A stretch of DNA of 32,916 nucleotides from Chitinophagaceae bacterium (GCA_947455425.1 CANGOT010000004.1:1-32916), one strand, 5' to 3'. Positions 8,169 through 17,099 are shown, counted from the first letter of the stretch. Notes: generated by a model not told the origin, from the sequence alone. Numbers and translations are program-made.

Positions 8169-9893
8169 CTAAAAATTGTTTACAATGCCAATATGTATTT
8201 TACTTTCTTTAAAATTAAATGGCAAATCGCTTCTTTTCCCAGTTGCAAAACTAATATTTAAAATACCTTGTTTTGTTTCTAATGCCAAGCCAAACCCAGC
8301 ACCCATATAGCCATAATCTTTGTTTAAAATTTTATTTTTGCTAAAACCGCCATCAGTAAAGCCAAAGAAATATGAATTGAGATTAATTAAATATCTGTAC
8401 TCAATTGAGCCAACTACATATTCATTGGTAAAAATATTCTCCTCATCGAAACCGCGTAAAAGTTTAAATCCACCAATTTGAAAAAGTTCGTTTTGAAAAT
8501 AATTTGTTGTCTGTATCAATCCATAATTAGCAGCAATTTTTAGAACAGTTAACTTATTCAAACTAAAATACTTTGCAGCAGCAATTTTAGCTTTTAACTG
8601 ATAAGAATTAGTCTTGATAGAATCATATAAACTGCTATAATTAAATCCTCCTGTTTTTAAACTAGTAATACTATTGTTTTGCAAAATCTTTTTTTGCCCA
8701 AAGCTCGTGGTCAATTTCATCTCAAAGCCTCTGCGTTTATTGAGTTTTGAACCAATAGTATTAGAATAAATATATTCAATACCAAAGTTGCCAATATTCA
8801 TATCTAAAACTGAGGGTAGTTTTCTATTGATTACAATCGAAGCTGTATCAGCTTGAATAATGCGAGTGCTGAAATTATTAATGAAAATTTTGAACTTGGT
8901 GTTATCATTCAACTCATAATCTGCACCAATATCTGTTGTGATATTTAAATAAGCAGAGTCTCTTTTGTATAGATTAAAATTAAAGTTTAACCCAGCTTCT
9001 GAATTAAAGATATATGGCATTATAAAACCAACGTCAATACGTGGTGATTGTGGTTGAATTTGTTGCCAAACAAGACTAATGTTTTCACCCTTGGCAAATG
9101 CATTTTGCAGGTTTAGTTTTGCATCAATCGTTAATAATAATCCACCGTTGTTTTGATTGTTATTTGGCAAAAAACCAATGATTGCATCAAACTTATTTAC
9201 ATTTTTGGGTTGTAAATACAGATTTAATAAATAGCTTCTATTTAACATTAACACGTCCCAGTTTTTGTAAACAGATAAATAGGATAATTGATTCAACCTG
9301 TTATTTATTTTTTCAAATTTTTCTTTACTGTAAAAACTATTATTACGAAGCTTTAGATAGTGCTGTATAAATCTATTGCTAATGTTTGCATTGCCCCAAA
9401 TTCTTATGCTATCCATTTTATATTCGATTCCTTTATCAATTTTAAGCATCGCATTAATTTCGTTTTTATCATTGATAACGATACTATCAAAACTAATTTT
9501 CGCAAAAGGATAACCATTGTTTTCATAATATTTTAAAACAATTTCTGGCAGGTTCGAATAGTCTTTTGAAATAGGGATAAAATTTTTTAATTCATTAGGG
9601 AAGTGCAAGTTTTTCCAAGTATATAAATTGCCAACAAATAAATTTGCTTCAATTGTTTGTCCCTTTTCAATTATAGAATCTAATGATGCAGTGATGTATC
9701 CTTTTGCCTTTAGCATATTGGGTATTTGCATTAAATAGCTTTGACAGCTAGATTTATTTGCAAATATTTTTTTTAAGGGGAGGATTTGGTTGATATCTAC
9801 TGAGTCTACGGTAGTTATACGAAGCAAAACACTTTGTGCATTTGTATTGATGCACGAAACAAAAAGAAGTATAAATACAAAGTGTTTTATCAC
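8169..9893 (-). CDS. BamA/TamA (Omp85)-like outer-membrane protein, 574 aa
   Basis: The product starts at a GTG (9893) and carries a signal peptide ('MIKHFVFILLFVSCINTNAQ'). Residues of about 25-220 resemble POTRA-type repeats, with 'NMLKAKGYITASLDSI', 'YYENNGYPFAKISFDSI' and 'IWGNANISNRFIQHYLKLRNNSFYS' (a new strand beginning after a small domain). The remainder alternates aromatic and polar residues as in a beta-barrel and contains 'FQIGGFKLLRGFDEENIFTNEY', the (L/I)RGF motif on the lid loop of Omp85 proteins, then 'YMGAGFGLALETKQGILNISFATGK' and a terminal 'HIGIVNNF' ending in Phe. The family inserts or exports outer-membrane proteins. At 574 aa it is shorter than BamA, so it is a paralogue of unknown cargo. 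It lies 73 nt downstream of another barrel gene. Confidence 0.8.
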   Translation of the reverse strand: MIKHFVFILLFVSCINTNAQSVLLRITTVDSVDINQILPLKKIFANKSSCQSYLMQIPNMLKAKGYITASLDSIIEKGQTIEANLFVGNLYTWKNLHFPNELKNFIPISKDYSNLPEIVLKYYENNGYPFAKISFDSIVINDKNEINAMLKIDKGIEYKMDSIRIWGNANISNRFIQHYLKLRNNSFYSKEKFEKINNRLNQLSYLSVYKNWDVLMLNRSYLLNLYLQPKNVNKFDAIIGFLPNNNQNNGGLLLTIDAKLNLQNAFAKGENISLVWQQIQPQSPRIDVGFIMPYIFNSEAGLNFNFNLYKRDSAYLNITTDIGADYELNDNTKFKIFINNFSTRIIQADTASIVINRKLPSVLDMNIGNFGIEYIYSNTIGSKLNKRRGFEMKLTTSFGQKKILQNNSITSLKTGGFNYSSLYDSIKTNSYQLKAKIAAAKYFSLNKLTVLKIAANYGLIQTTNYFQNELFQIGGFKLLRGFDEENIFTNEYVVGSIEYRYLINLNSYFFGFTDGGFSKNKILNKDYGYMGAGFGLALETKQGILNISFATGKRSDLPFNFKESKIHIGIVNNF

Positions 9894-9966
9894 TGATATT
9901 ACAGTTTTTACAAAGAAACAAAGTAATCTAAGAGAATTGCTAGTGAAACTTTAACAGCGTAAATAT

Positions 9967-11823
9967 TTATCCATTTGCAGAAACAAAATCTGGCTTTTTT
10001 ATATACTGGCTATTGTATTTAAATCGAAGGTCTGATCTAAAATCGATTCTGTAATGTTGCATTCCTGGATTAATACGAGGAAAGTAGTTAAATCTTGCTT
10101 CTATGGTTCCAAAAATAAGTGCTTCATTTCTTGTTCTCAGGCCAGCACCCAAACTGCTATAAAAATCTCCTTTAAAAAAGTTTTCGGCTGTTGGTATTAA
10201 AAAACAACCGTTGCCAAAAATAAAAGGTGCGAATCTACATCCAAGTAATTTCCACCTACTATATAAAACAGTCTCTCGTTTTAGCGTTACACGTGTTTCT
10301 GCAGCAATATTTCCATTTGAAATTTCTGGCAAACCAAAAGTGCTACTTAAATACAATGGCTGATCAAGTGTTGTGCGAATTTGTTGTGTAACTCCAAAAT
10401 TAGTGAAGTTTCTGATCCCTGATTTTTTGCCAATTTTTTTTAATTTGCTAAAGTATTCCAAATTAAAAAGCAAGTTAATATCTTCATAACGTGAGTTATA
10501 AATAAAACCACCAGCCCTCAGTGTATAATTGTAATAATTTCCTTTTCTGCCAAAATAATTTCTGCCGAAATCAACCCCATAATACGGTCTTGGGCGATTT
10601 TGTTTATTTGTCCAGCCACCAATAATACTCAGGCTAAATCCTTCAGGAACGTCTTCTTGTCTGCCAAAACCATAAATGTATTTTGTTTTATAGAAGTTTT
10701 GTTTGAAAATATTGATGGCACCCAATACTCCGGTAATATTTGCATACACATAGTTGTAAGTGTATTGATATAATCCAGGCACTTGTTGAAATTGATGGTG
10801 CAAAACTCTTAATGCAATAAATTCTCTAACGCGTCTTTGAACATTTTTTTGGAGTAATTTTTTGCACCCTAGGTTAAAGCCTCCCCAGGCATCAAAATCT
10901 ACATACTCATAATTAAACTGACTTTTATAAATCGAATCAACTACATAATTATTAGATGTTCGATGCCAGGATAAATCAATGGTTCCAGAGAAAGCCATAT
11001 AAGGACTCACTAATGGCCTGTCGAGTTTTATGTAAGTGTAGCTTTCTTCAGGCTTACCGCTGCTAAACGCTGTATTAAAACTTTTAAAACCAATAGAAAA
11101 ATCGGTGAAGGAGCCTAATATATTTCTTTGTAAAACCTCGCCACCATATCCCATTTTAGGTCCTCTTGTCTCATCATACAAAGTTTTGAAAGCTATTTTT
11201 GTTGCATTACCTAAGAAATTTTCTTCTCGTAACTCTGCATCAAAACTCGTTGTGCCACTAATGTTTGCACTGCCACCAATTGAAAAAACGTCTTTAGTGA
11301 AAACATACACATCAACAGCATTATCAATATTGGCTGGTTTAACAGAAATTTTTGCATCTTGCAAATAAACCTGCTCTCGTAAATGCCTTTCATTATCGGC
11401 TAGTAAATAGGGTTGTAATTTATCTCCTTCTTTAAAAAAGAGGTTATTGCGAATATTACTTTCTCGTGTTTTTTTATGGAACTTATTGGCAATATTGACT
11501 ACAAAATTTCTTCTTCTACGAGCTGTATCATTGATATCCTGATTGAGTTCCAAACTAATAATATATATTCTTCTAATGGGTAGTCCATTGTACCTGTTAA
11601 AGGGTAAGTTGTTTTTGATGGTACCCATTTTTGTCAGCTCAGGCTTAGGCTTATCTGCGGTAATACTTTTGCCTAATTTGCCTAAAATTCCTTTTTGTTT
11701 TGCAAGAAAAAAACTATCGTATACGAAATCTAAACTATCTTTTTGTGCAAATAATTGACTAGCTGTTATTGAAAGAAAGAAAATAGAAGCTACTAAAAAA
11801 GAAGGCCTCACGAAACTGTTCAT
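9967..11823 (-). CDS. BamA/TamA (Omp85)-like outer-membrane protein, 618 aa
   Basis: The product starts at an ATG (11823) and has a signal peptide ('MNSFVRPSFLVASIFFLSITASQLFAQ'). A polar linker is followed by a POTRA-like segment from about residue 75 ('NGLPIRRIYIISLELNQDIND', 'LLADNERHLREQVYLQDAKISVKP', 'DNAVDVYVFTKDVFSIGGS'), then a long barrel region beginning 'FDAELREENFLGNATKIAFKTL' and ending 'GTIEARFNYFPRINPGMQHYRI'. I do not see a clear RGF lid motif, so the family call is looser than for its neighbour. The final 15 residues are polar rather than ending in an aromatic residue. It lies between an MMPL exporter and the second barrel gene, all on the minus strand. Confidence 0.65.
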   Translation of the reverse strand: MNSFVRPSFLVASIFFLSITASQLFAQKDSLDFVYDSFFLAKQKGILGKLGKSITADKPKPELTKMGTIKNNLPFNRYNGLPIRRIYIISLELNQDINDTARRRRNFVVNIANKFHKKTRESNIRNNLFFKEGDKLQPYLLADNERHLREQVYLQDAKISVKPANIDNAVDVYVFTKDVFSIGGSANISGTTSFDAELREENFLGNATKIAFKTLYDETRGPKMGYGGEVLQRNILGSFTDFSIGFKSFNTAFSSGKPEESYTYIKLDRPLVSPYMAFSGTIDLSWHRTSNNYVVDSIYKSQFNYEYVDFDAWGGFNLGCKKLLQKNVQRRVREFIALRVLHHQFQQVPGLYQYTYNYVYANITGVLGAINIFKQNFYKTKYIYGFGRQEDVPEGFSLSIIGGWTNKQNRPRPYYGVDFGRNYFGRKGNYYNYTLRAGGFIYNSRYEDINLLFNLEYFSKLKKIGKKSGIRNFTNFGVTQQIRTTLDQPLYLSSTFGLPEISNGNIAAETRVTLKRETVLYSRWKLLGCRFAPFIFGNGCFLIPTAENFFKGDFYSSLGAGLRTRNEALIFGTIEARFNYFPRINPGMQHYRIDFRSDLRFKYNSQYIKKPDFVSANG

Positions 11824-11828
11824 TGCTG

Positions 11829-11860
11829 CGAAAATATCACTTTAAAAACTTGGTTTCAAA
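11829..11860 (-). promoter_or_regulatory. Bacteroidota-type promoter of the 618-aa barrel gene; near-leaderless
   Basis: On the minus strand TTTG (complement of 11857-11860) is followed, 20 nt after the TTG, by TATTTTCG (complement of 11829-11836). This fits the known TTG-N17-23-TAnnTTTG architecture with one change in the -7 box. The ATG at 11823 begins only 5 nt after the -7 box, so transcription would start at or next to the ATG. The promoter fills the gap between the exporter stop and this gene. Confidence 0.55.
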
Positions 11861-14170
11861 TTACTTTTTCATAATACCCAACATCAATACAGGTAACAAA
11901 ATCAGGTTTGTTATTGTGCCAATTATTAATGTTAAAGAAGTTAACCAACCTAATGATTGTGTGCCGCCAAAACTACTAAAGCAAAATATTATAAATCCAG
12001 CAATTAATACCAATGATGTATAAATGATGCTAACACCAGTATGTTTAATGGATTGAACCAAGGTTGACTGAACATTATTATTATAATGAGGAAGTTCTTG
12101 TCGATAATTTACCAGAAAACGAATTGTTACATCAATTACAATCCCTAATGCTACACTAAAAACCAAAACAGTACTAGGTTTTAGTGAAATTCCAACCCAG
12201 CCCATTACGCCAGCTGTAACAACTAAAGGAATAATATTTGGAATTAGCGAACAAAGTAACACTCTGAATGAACGAAACAAATACAACATACAACATGCAA
12301 TTAGAATAAAGGCATAAATAATACTTTCTTTCAATCCATTAATAATAAATGTAGAGCCTTCAAGAAATGTTACACTGCTACCTGTGAATGTGATATTGTA
12401 TTTTGTTGAATCAAAAATTTCTTTGCCTTTCTTTTCAAAATCGGCAATCAATAAAGGCAATTGCTTACTACCAATATCTTTCATATTTACTGATATTCTG
12501 GCAAGTTGTCTATTGCTATCAATAAAATTATTCATCAACGCACCAATACCTTTTTTGTTTATTGGATTATTGTTTTTTTCTGGTTGCATATATTGACTCA
12601 TTAAAGCCATCTCTGCCATTCCATTTGGAATGGAATAACTATTACTGTCTCCATCAAAATACGCTTGTTTAGAAAATTTTAAACCTTCAATAAAACTCAA
12701 AGGTTTTGCTGTGTAAGGGTTTGAGTCGATATAGTTACTAAACTCTTCTATTTTTTCAATCGGTTGCATACTGCGTTGCAAGCCTTTTTTCTTTTTAGTA
12801 TCAACAACAATTTCTAATGGCATAATACCCTTAAAGTTTGTTTCAAACCATTTTAAATCGGTATATATAATATCTTTTTTAGGCAAATCATCAACAATAA
12901 ATCCTTCTTTTTTTAGACGAAAGATTCCTGCAATTGAAATAGAAACAATTATAACAGTGACAATGTATACCCATTTTGAGTGATGAAAAGCCCATCGTTC
13001 TATTTTTATCAAAACCTTCTCTAGCAAGCGATTCTCCAGATATCGCATTTCCTTCGCGGTAGGAGGTTTTAAAAAACTTAAAACAGATGGAATGAATAGC
13101 AGCGAAATAAAAAATAGTGCTAAAATATTAATGCCACTGACGTACCCAAACTCTTTTAATAAACCACTTTTAGTAAATGCAAATACCGCAAAACCAATAG
13201 CAGCAGCAATATTGCAGAACAAAGTCACAACACCCATCTTCCCAATCATTGTATAAAGAGAAAATTCTTTATCGTTACTTTGTTTGTAGCAGGCATGATA
13301 TTTATTCAAAAAATAAATACAGTTTGGAACACCAATAACAACCACCAAAGGTGGAATCAATGCCGTTAACAGGGTAATTTTATATCCAAACAAAACCATT
13401 GTTCCCAAACTCCATAATACACCCATTGCAACCACAGCAAGGCTCATAAACATTGCACTTAATGACCGGAAAAACAACAATAACACCAATGCAGATAAAA
13501 CTAGTGAAGCAATTAAAAAGTAATTCATCTCATTTTTTAATCTATCGGCAATTCTTGTTCTAATGAAAGGCAACCCACTAATATGTACTTTGATATTTGT
13601 TTGCTTTTCAAAAGCAGCAACTGTATCAACAATACTGTTTATAAGCTTTGTACGAGCTTTACTCATTGCTGTATCTTTATTTACTGTAACACCAAGTAAA
13701 TAAGAGTTTGCCTCAGCATTGTATAATAAGTTTTTATAAATAGGCAGGTTTTTAAATACTGCAACTTCACTATCTAACTTATTGGCATCTGTAAATATTT
13801 TTTGAGATATGAATTTAGATTGAAGCGTATCCTTAACTAGTGTAACGGCCTCTGGTATTGACATTACAGATTTTACAGCACTGATTTTTTCGAGCGATTT
13901 ATGCAAATCTGCATACTTTGGAAATATATCCTTAGTGAATAATTTATCAGTTTCAATACCGATTACAACGAGGTTATTATCTGCTCCAAATTGTTTTACG
14001 AATTGTTGGTATGCTGCAAATTTTTTATTGTCTTCAGGGACAGCTTTATTGGTATCGTAGCTTATTTCAATTTTTGTAGTTTTCCATCCCATGAAAATGG
14101 TGATAATAAATAATATGATGAGTGATGGAATACGATATTGTATTATTTTTTTTCCTAAACTATACCACAT
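11861..14170 (-). CDS. MMPL/RND-superfamily exporter
   Basis: The product is 769 aa from the ATG at 14170 ('MWYSLGKKIIQYRIPSLIIL'). The frame runs 16 codons further to a TTG, but that extension has no family-like sequence. There are two repeats, each a TM helix, a large periplasmic loop and five further TM helices. The first repeat has 'YDTNKAVPEDNKKFAAYQQF' in the loop and TM segments around 'MNYFLIASLVLSALVLLLFF' and 'VVVIGVPNCIYFLNKYH'; the second has 'FKGIMPLEIVVDTKKKKG', and TM segments around 'PLVVTAGVMGWVGISL' and 'VALGIVIDVTIRFLVNYRQE'. This is the predicted-exporter branch of the RND superfamily (Patched/MMPL-like), proton-driven and often moving lipids. Substrate is unknown. Barrel genes follow at once downstream. 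Confidence 0.85.
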   Translation of the reverse strand: MWYSLGKKIIQYRIPSLIILFIITIFMGWKTTKIEISYDTNKAVPEDNKKFAAYQQFVKQFGADNNLVVIGIETDKLFTKDIFPKYADLHKSLEKISAVKSVMSIPEAVTLVKDTLQSKFISQKIFTDANKLDSEVAVFKNLPIYKNLLYNAEANSYLLGVTVNKDTAMSKARTKLINSIVDTVAAFEKQTNIKVHISGLPFIRTRIADRLKNEMNYFLIASLVLSALVLLLFFRSLSAMFMSLAVVAMGVLWSLGTMVLFGYKITLLTALIPPLVVVIGVPNCIYFLNKYHACYKQSNDKEFSLYTMIGKMGVVTLFCNIAAAIGFAVFAFTKSGLLKEFGYVSGINILALFFISLLFIPSVLSFLKPPTAKEMRYLENRLLEKVLIKIERWAFHHSKWVYIVTVIIVSISIAGIFRLKKEGFIVDDLPKKDIIYTDLKWFETNFKGIMPLEIVVDTKKKKGLQRSMQPIEKIEEFSNYIDSNPYTAKPLSFIEGLKFSKQAYFDGDSNSYSIPNGMAEMALMSQYMQPEKNNNPINKKGIGALMNNFIDSNRQLARISVNMKDIGSKQLPLLIADFEKKGKEIFDSTKYNITFTGSSVTFLEGSTFIINGLKESIIYAFILIACCMLYLFRSFRVLLCSLIPNIIPLVVTAGVMGWVGISLKPSTVLVFSVALGIVIDVTIRFLVNYRQELPHYNNNVQSTLVQSIKHTGVSIIYTSLVLIAGFIIFCFSSFGGTQSLGWLTSLTLIIGTITNLILLPVLMLGIMKK

Positions 14171-14218
14171 AATTGTTGCTATTGCTTGCCTGCAAAGAAA
14201 AGGATAATGTAGCCCCAA

Positions 14219-14228
14219 CCCTATAGGG
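14219..14228. repeat. 10-bp perfect palindrome in a divergent intergenic region
   Basis: CCCTATAGGG reads the same on both strands. It lies 49 nt upstream of the exporter ATG and 93 nt upstream of the DUF420 gene on the other strand. It could be an operator half, but no second copy is seen nearby and symmetry does not extend further. Confidence 0.3.
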
Positions 14229-14294
14229 AATCTAATTCAAATGAAATTTTAACAAATTACTTAAATAATAAATAGACTCCATACTCAAGTTAGC

Positions 14295-14302
14295 TATTTT
14301 CG
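14295..14302 (+). promoter_or_regulatory. TATTTTCG -7-like element before the DUF420 gene
   Basis: TATTTTCG lies 19 nt before the ATG at 14322. The same octamer lies before three other genes in the window (minus-strand 11829-11836, plus-strand 16994-17001 and 20412-20419). No TTG is found at the expected spacing upstream here, so this is a motif match only. Confidence 0.35.
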
Positions 14303-14321
14303 CAAACTTAAATTTTAACTT

Positions 14322-14864
14322 ATGTTACAAGCAACTTTAAAAAAGAATGATGTTAAAGCAAAATGGTTAATTGGCATTTTTTCGTTTGTGGTATTCGCTG
14401 TTGTTGTTGCTTTGGGTAAAATTAAATTAGATATAAAACTTGACTTTGATGTGCACATTTTTGCACTTATCAATGCAATTATAAATTCACTGGTTGCAGT
14501 GCTTTTAGTGGCTGCATTAATAGCTGTTAAACAAAGAAAATATGGGCTTCACAAAAAACTAATGCTTGGGTCATTAATACTATCCATTCTATTTTTAGTG
14601 AGTTATATTTCTCATCATCTTTTAAGTGGAGATACAAAGTTTGGAGGAGAGGGATTCATTAGAACCATCTATTTTATTATTCTTTCAACACATATTTTTT
14701 TAGCTGCTGTTATCCTTCCTTTTATTCTCTTCACAACTTACAGAGCAATGATTGCAGAGTTTCCTGCTCATAAAAAACTAGCCAAAATAACATTTCCACT
14801 TTGGTTGTATGTTGCAATTACAGGTCCAATAGTTTATTTATTAATTAGTCCTTATTATCACTAA
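14322..14864 (+). CDS. DUF420 (CtaM-like) integral membrane protein
   Basis: The product is 180 aa with about five hydrophobic helices: 'WLIGIFSFVVFAVVVALG', 'IFALINAIINSLVAVLLVAA', 'LMLGSLILSILFLVSYISHHLL', 'IRTIYFIILSTHIFLAAVILPF' and 'FPLWLYVAITGPIVYLLI'. Conserved His residues sit inside helices ('SYISHHLL', 'LSTHIFL'), as in DUF420 proteins such as staphylococcal CtaM, which is needed for heme-copper oxidase assembly. In many Bacteroidota this family lies with cytochrome oxidase and SCO genes; here none is nearby, so a role in oxidase assembly is inferred from the family only. Its last 20 nt overlap the 3' end of the convergent ABC gene. Confidence 0.8.
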   Translation: MLQATLKKNDVKAKWLIGIFSFVVFAVVVALGKIKLDIKLDFDVHIFALINAIINSLVAVLLVAALIAVKQRKYGLHKKLMLGSLILSILFLVSYISHHLLSGDTKFGGEGFIRTIYFIILSTHIFLAAVILPFILFTTYRAMIAEFPAHKKLAKITFPLWLYVAITGPIVYLLISPYYH

Positions 14865-15741
14865 TATTTATTTTATCAAATAAATCATCATTTAGCTCCA
14901 TACGTTTTGATATGTCAGTTAAATTAGCTAAACGCTGTACCGAATATGGAATGGTGTCCAGTCCATCACAATAACGTTTTACATAAAAAAATATTCCTAT
15001 TAAACTGCTTGCAGCAATTTCTTCTTTGTGTGTAACCCAGCTTGTAACATACAATGAAATAGCAATTACAGCAGTTACAATAATACCCATTAATCCAAAG
15101 TTCCAAGCTTCCTGATCACTGATTTTTATTTGCCAAAGCCTTAGTTTATTATAGTGACGTTTAATAGATAATGGATTGCTGGTACCAATGATATCAACCT
15201 GAATTTCTAGCTCGTCATTTCTTTTTTTAGTTAATCTATTCATTTTTTTTCCATAGAAATAACTTATAACAGTAACGGGTATCATTACGGTTAAACAGAT
15301 AAAAACAACTTTAATATCGTAAAAGCAAAGCATGATTAATGAACCGATTATATTAAATGCAGCTTCGATTACATATACCAAATCAAACTCTAAAAAATCA
15401 ATAAACTCTCTGGCTAAATTACTGTGTGCACTCAGTTTGGATACATCTTTTTGATCGTATTTTCTACTCAAAAGCCTGCTAACAAAAGACGTGTAAATGC
15501 CTGTGTAGGTTCTCGTATCAACCCTGTGACGGATTGTGCCAACAGTAATCCAAATAATATAGATTGCAATCAACTCAAACAAAGCTGTATTACGTCCATA
15601 AATTAACCCATCAATAGCTTTTGCTATATAATCTGGTTGTAACAACAAAGCTATCATTTCAATAGAAAATAATGAATAGGTTAGCACCAACTGCCATTTG
15701 TGTTTTAAAAAAATGGCTTTAAATATTTTCAGTTTCGGCAT
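14845..15741 (-). CDS. ABC transporter six-transmembrane-domain protein without ATPase domain
   Basis: The product is 298 aa from an ATG at 15741. It looks like one type-IV (exporter) ABC membrane domain: 'WQLVLTYSLFSIEMIALLLQP' (TM1), 'LFELIAIYIIWITVGTIRHR' (TM2), an intracellular loop 'YTGIYTSFVSRLL', 'AAFNIIGSLIMLCFYDIKVVFICLTVMIPV' (TM3-4), a coupling segment, and TM5-6 around 'GLMGIIVTAVIAISLYVTSW' and 'ASSLIGIFFYVKRYCDGLD'. The usual Walker A, LSGGQ and Walker B domain is absent: the protein stops about 30 residues after TM6. Standalone six-TM members of this kind (ABC_membrane_3 type) are known, so this need not be a truncation. A partner ATPase is not in the window. There is a 219-nt gap to the divergent hydratase gene. 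Confidence 0.75.
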   Translation of the reverse strand: MPKLKIFKAIFLKHKWQLVLTYSLFSIEMIALLLQPDYIAKAIDGLIYGRNTALFELIAIYIIWITVGTIRHRVDTRTYTGIYTSFVSRLLSRKYDQKDVSKLSAHSNLAREFIDFLEFDLVYVIEAAFNIIGSLIMLCFYDIKVVFICLTVMIPVTVISYFYGKKMNRLTKKRNDELEIQVDIIGTSNPLSIKRHYNKLRLWQIKISDQEAWNFGLMGIIVTAVIAISLYVTSWVTHKEEIAASSLIGIFFYVKRYCDGLDTIPYSVQRLANLTDISKRMELNDDLFDKINISDNKD

Positions 15742-15960
15742 AAATGATTTCTTTGAAATGGATACTTATACGTTTATTTATTATTGTTTAACTATCGATT
15801 TGTTTTTAATGAAAGCTTTATTATAACTGCATTTCAGACTGTAGCATTCAATGTGCAGGTAATTTAGCAAATATAAGATCCGAATCTAAATGTCATTATC
15901 ATTAGGGTTTTCAGCTAATTTGAATTTGAAAAATATGCATCTTCGCCAAAATATTTTGCT

Positions 15961-16740
15961 ATGTCATATACTACACTACTCACACATTTAGAAAATAATA
16001 TTCTTACTATCACCATTAACCGACCAGATAAACTCAATGCTCTAAACAGAGATGTATTCACAGATTTGAGTAATGTTGTTGATGAAATTGAAAATACTGC
16101 TGAAATTAAATCTGCCATCATCATTGGTTCTGGCACAAAAGCATTTGTTGCTGGTGCTGATATTACAGAGTTTAATAGTTTAAATCTTGAAGAAGCAAAA
16201 GCATTATCAAAACGTGGACAAGATATTTTCTTTAAAATAGAAAACTGTGGCAAACCTATTATTGCTTGTGTAAATGGTTTTGCATTAGGCGGTGGTTGTG
16301 AATTGGCAATGAGTTGTCATTTTAGATTGGCCAGTGACAATGCAAAGTTTGGACAGCCTGAAGTGAATCTAGGTTTGATTCCTGGCTATGGTGGCACTCA
16401 AAGATTGGCTCAGTTAATAGGAAAAGGACGAGCCATTGAATTGCTCATTTCTGCAAATATGATTGATGCAAATTCTGCATTAAATTATGGCTTGGTAAAT
16501 TATGTAACTACGCAAGAAGAGTTATTGCCAAAAGCTATTGCAATACTTACCAACATCAATACAAAAGCACCAATTGCTATTGCTAATTGCATTAAAACAA
16601 CCAATGCCATTTTTGATGAAACAAAAAATGGATTTGAAGAAGAAATAAATGCCTTTGGTAATTGCTTTGAAACCCTTGATATGAAAGAAGGAACAACAGC
16701 TTTCTTGGAAAAAAGAAAGGCAGTATTTGTTGGAAAATAG
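15961..16740 (+). CDS. Enoyl-CoA hydratase/isomerase (crotonase family)
   Basis: The product is 259 aa, full length for a crotonase. The N-terminus has 'LTITINRPDKLNALN'; the oxyanion-hole segments are 'AFVAGADITEF' (61-71) and 'GFALGGGCELAMSC' (106-119). Both catalytic glutamates of true hydratases are present with the normal 20-residue spacing, Glu114 in 'GGCELAMSC' and Glu134 in 'GQPEVNLGLIPGYGGTQRL'. It probably hydrates trans-2-enoyl-CoA or crotonyl-CoA in beta-oxidation or short-chain acid metabolism. It stands alone between a divergent gene and dnaB, with a terminator 36 nt after the stop, so it is probably monocistronic. Chain-length preference cannot be read from the sequence. Confidence 0.9.
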   Translation: MSYTTLLTHLENNILTITINRPDKLNALNRDVFTDLSNVVDEIENTAEIKSAIIIGSGTKAFVAGADITEFNSLNLEEAKALSKRGQDIFFKIENCGKPIIACVNGFALGGGCELAMSCHFRLASDNAKFGQPEVNLGLIPGYGGTQRLAQLIGKGRAIELLISANMIDANSALNYGLVNYVTTQEELLPKAIAILTNINTKAPIAIANCIKTTNAIFDETKNGFEEEINAFGNCFETLDMKEGTTAFLEKRKAVFVGK

Positions 16741-16775
16741 TATTTACGCAGAATTTTTATTACATATTTTAAAGC

Positions 16776-16806
16776 AAACCTCGACACATTTCGAGGTTTT
16801 TCTTTC
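16776..16806 (+). terminator. Intrinsic terminator after the enoyl-CoA hydratase gene
   Basis: AAACCTCG (16776-16783) and CGAGGTTT (16792-16799) form a perfect 8-bp stem around an 8-nt loop, followed by TTCTTTC. This is the cleanest terminator in the window. The rest of the 359-nt gap up to dnaB is AT-rich and holds only a TATTTTCG element (16994-17001); no gene is seen there. Confidence 0.75.
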
Positions 16807-16993
16807 TTCACACCTATTTGTGAAAAAAATATGGATAAACTCAAAATCTGTTAATAAATGTACTAATCCTGTTAACTACTATGTTAGCTACTACTCCCTT
16901 TTGTTAATTAGAAATAAAAAAAGTGGAAATGTGTGAATTTAAATTCTAACAAATATTCATCTTCACTTATGATGCGTATTGATTTTGCAAGCC

Positions 16994-17001
16994 TATTTTC
17001 G
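16994..17001 (+). promoter_or_regulatory. TATTTTCG -7-like element upstream of dnaB
   Basis: TATTTTCG followed by CCGTC lies 98 nt before the dnaB ATG, giving a leader of roughly 90 nt if used. TTG at 16979-16981 is only 12 nt upstream, shorter than the usual 17-23 nt, so the -33 element is weak or missing. Confidence 0.35.
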
Positions 17002-17099
17002 CCGTCTTAATTCTAGTTAATAATTTCTTCATCTTAAGAAATTTATTTCTGGAATATTAACAGAAAGAATAGTTAAACCCCATTACATAAGCAACATAC

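Noticed and set aside
11823-12023. 66-aa plus-strand frame opposite the end of the MMPL exporter
   Set aside because: It lies almost wholly antisense to the conserved C-terminal TM segments of the exporter and has no start context.
14171-14218. Longer start for the MMPL exporter at the TTG at 14218
   Set aside because: The 16 extra codons add a Cys/His-containing stretch before the normal first cytoplasmic segment, while the ATG at 14170 starts just before TM1.
16727-16936. 69-aa plus-strand frame after the enoyl-CoA hydratase gene
   Set aside because: It overlaps the end of the hydratase gene, runs straight through the clear terminator at 16776-16806 and has no family-like sequence.
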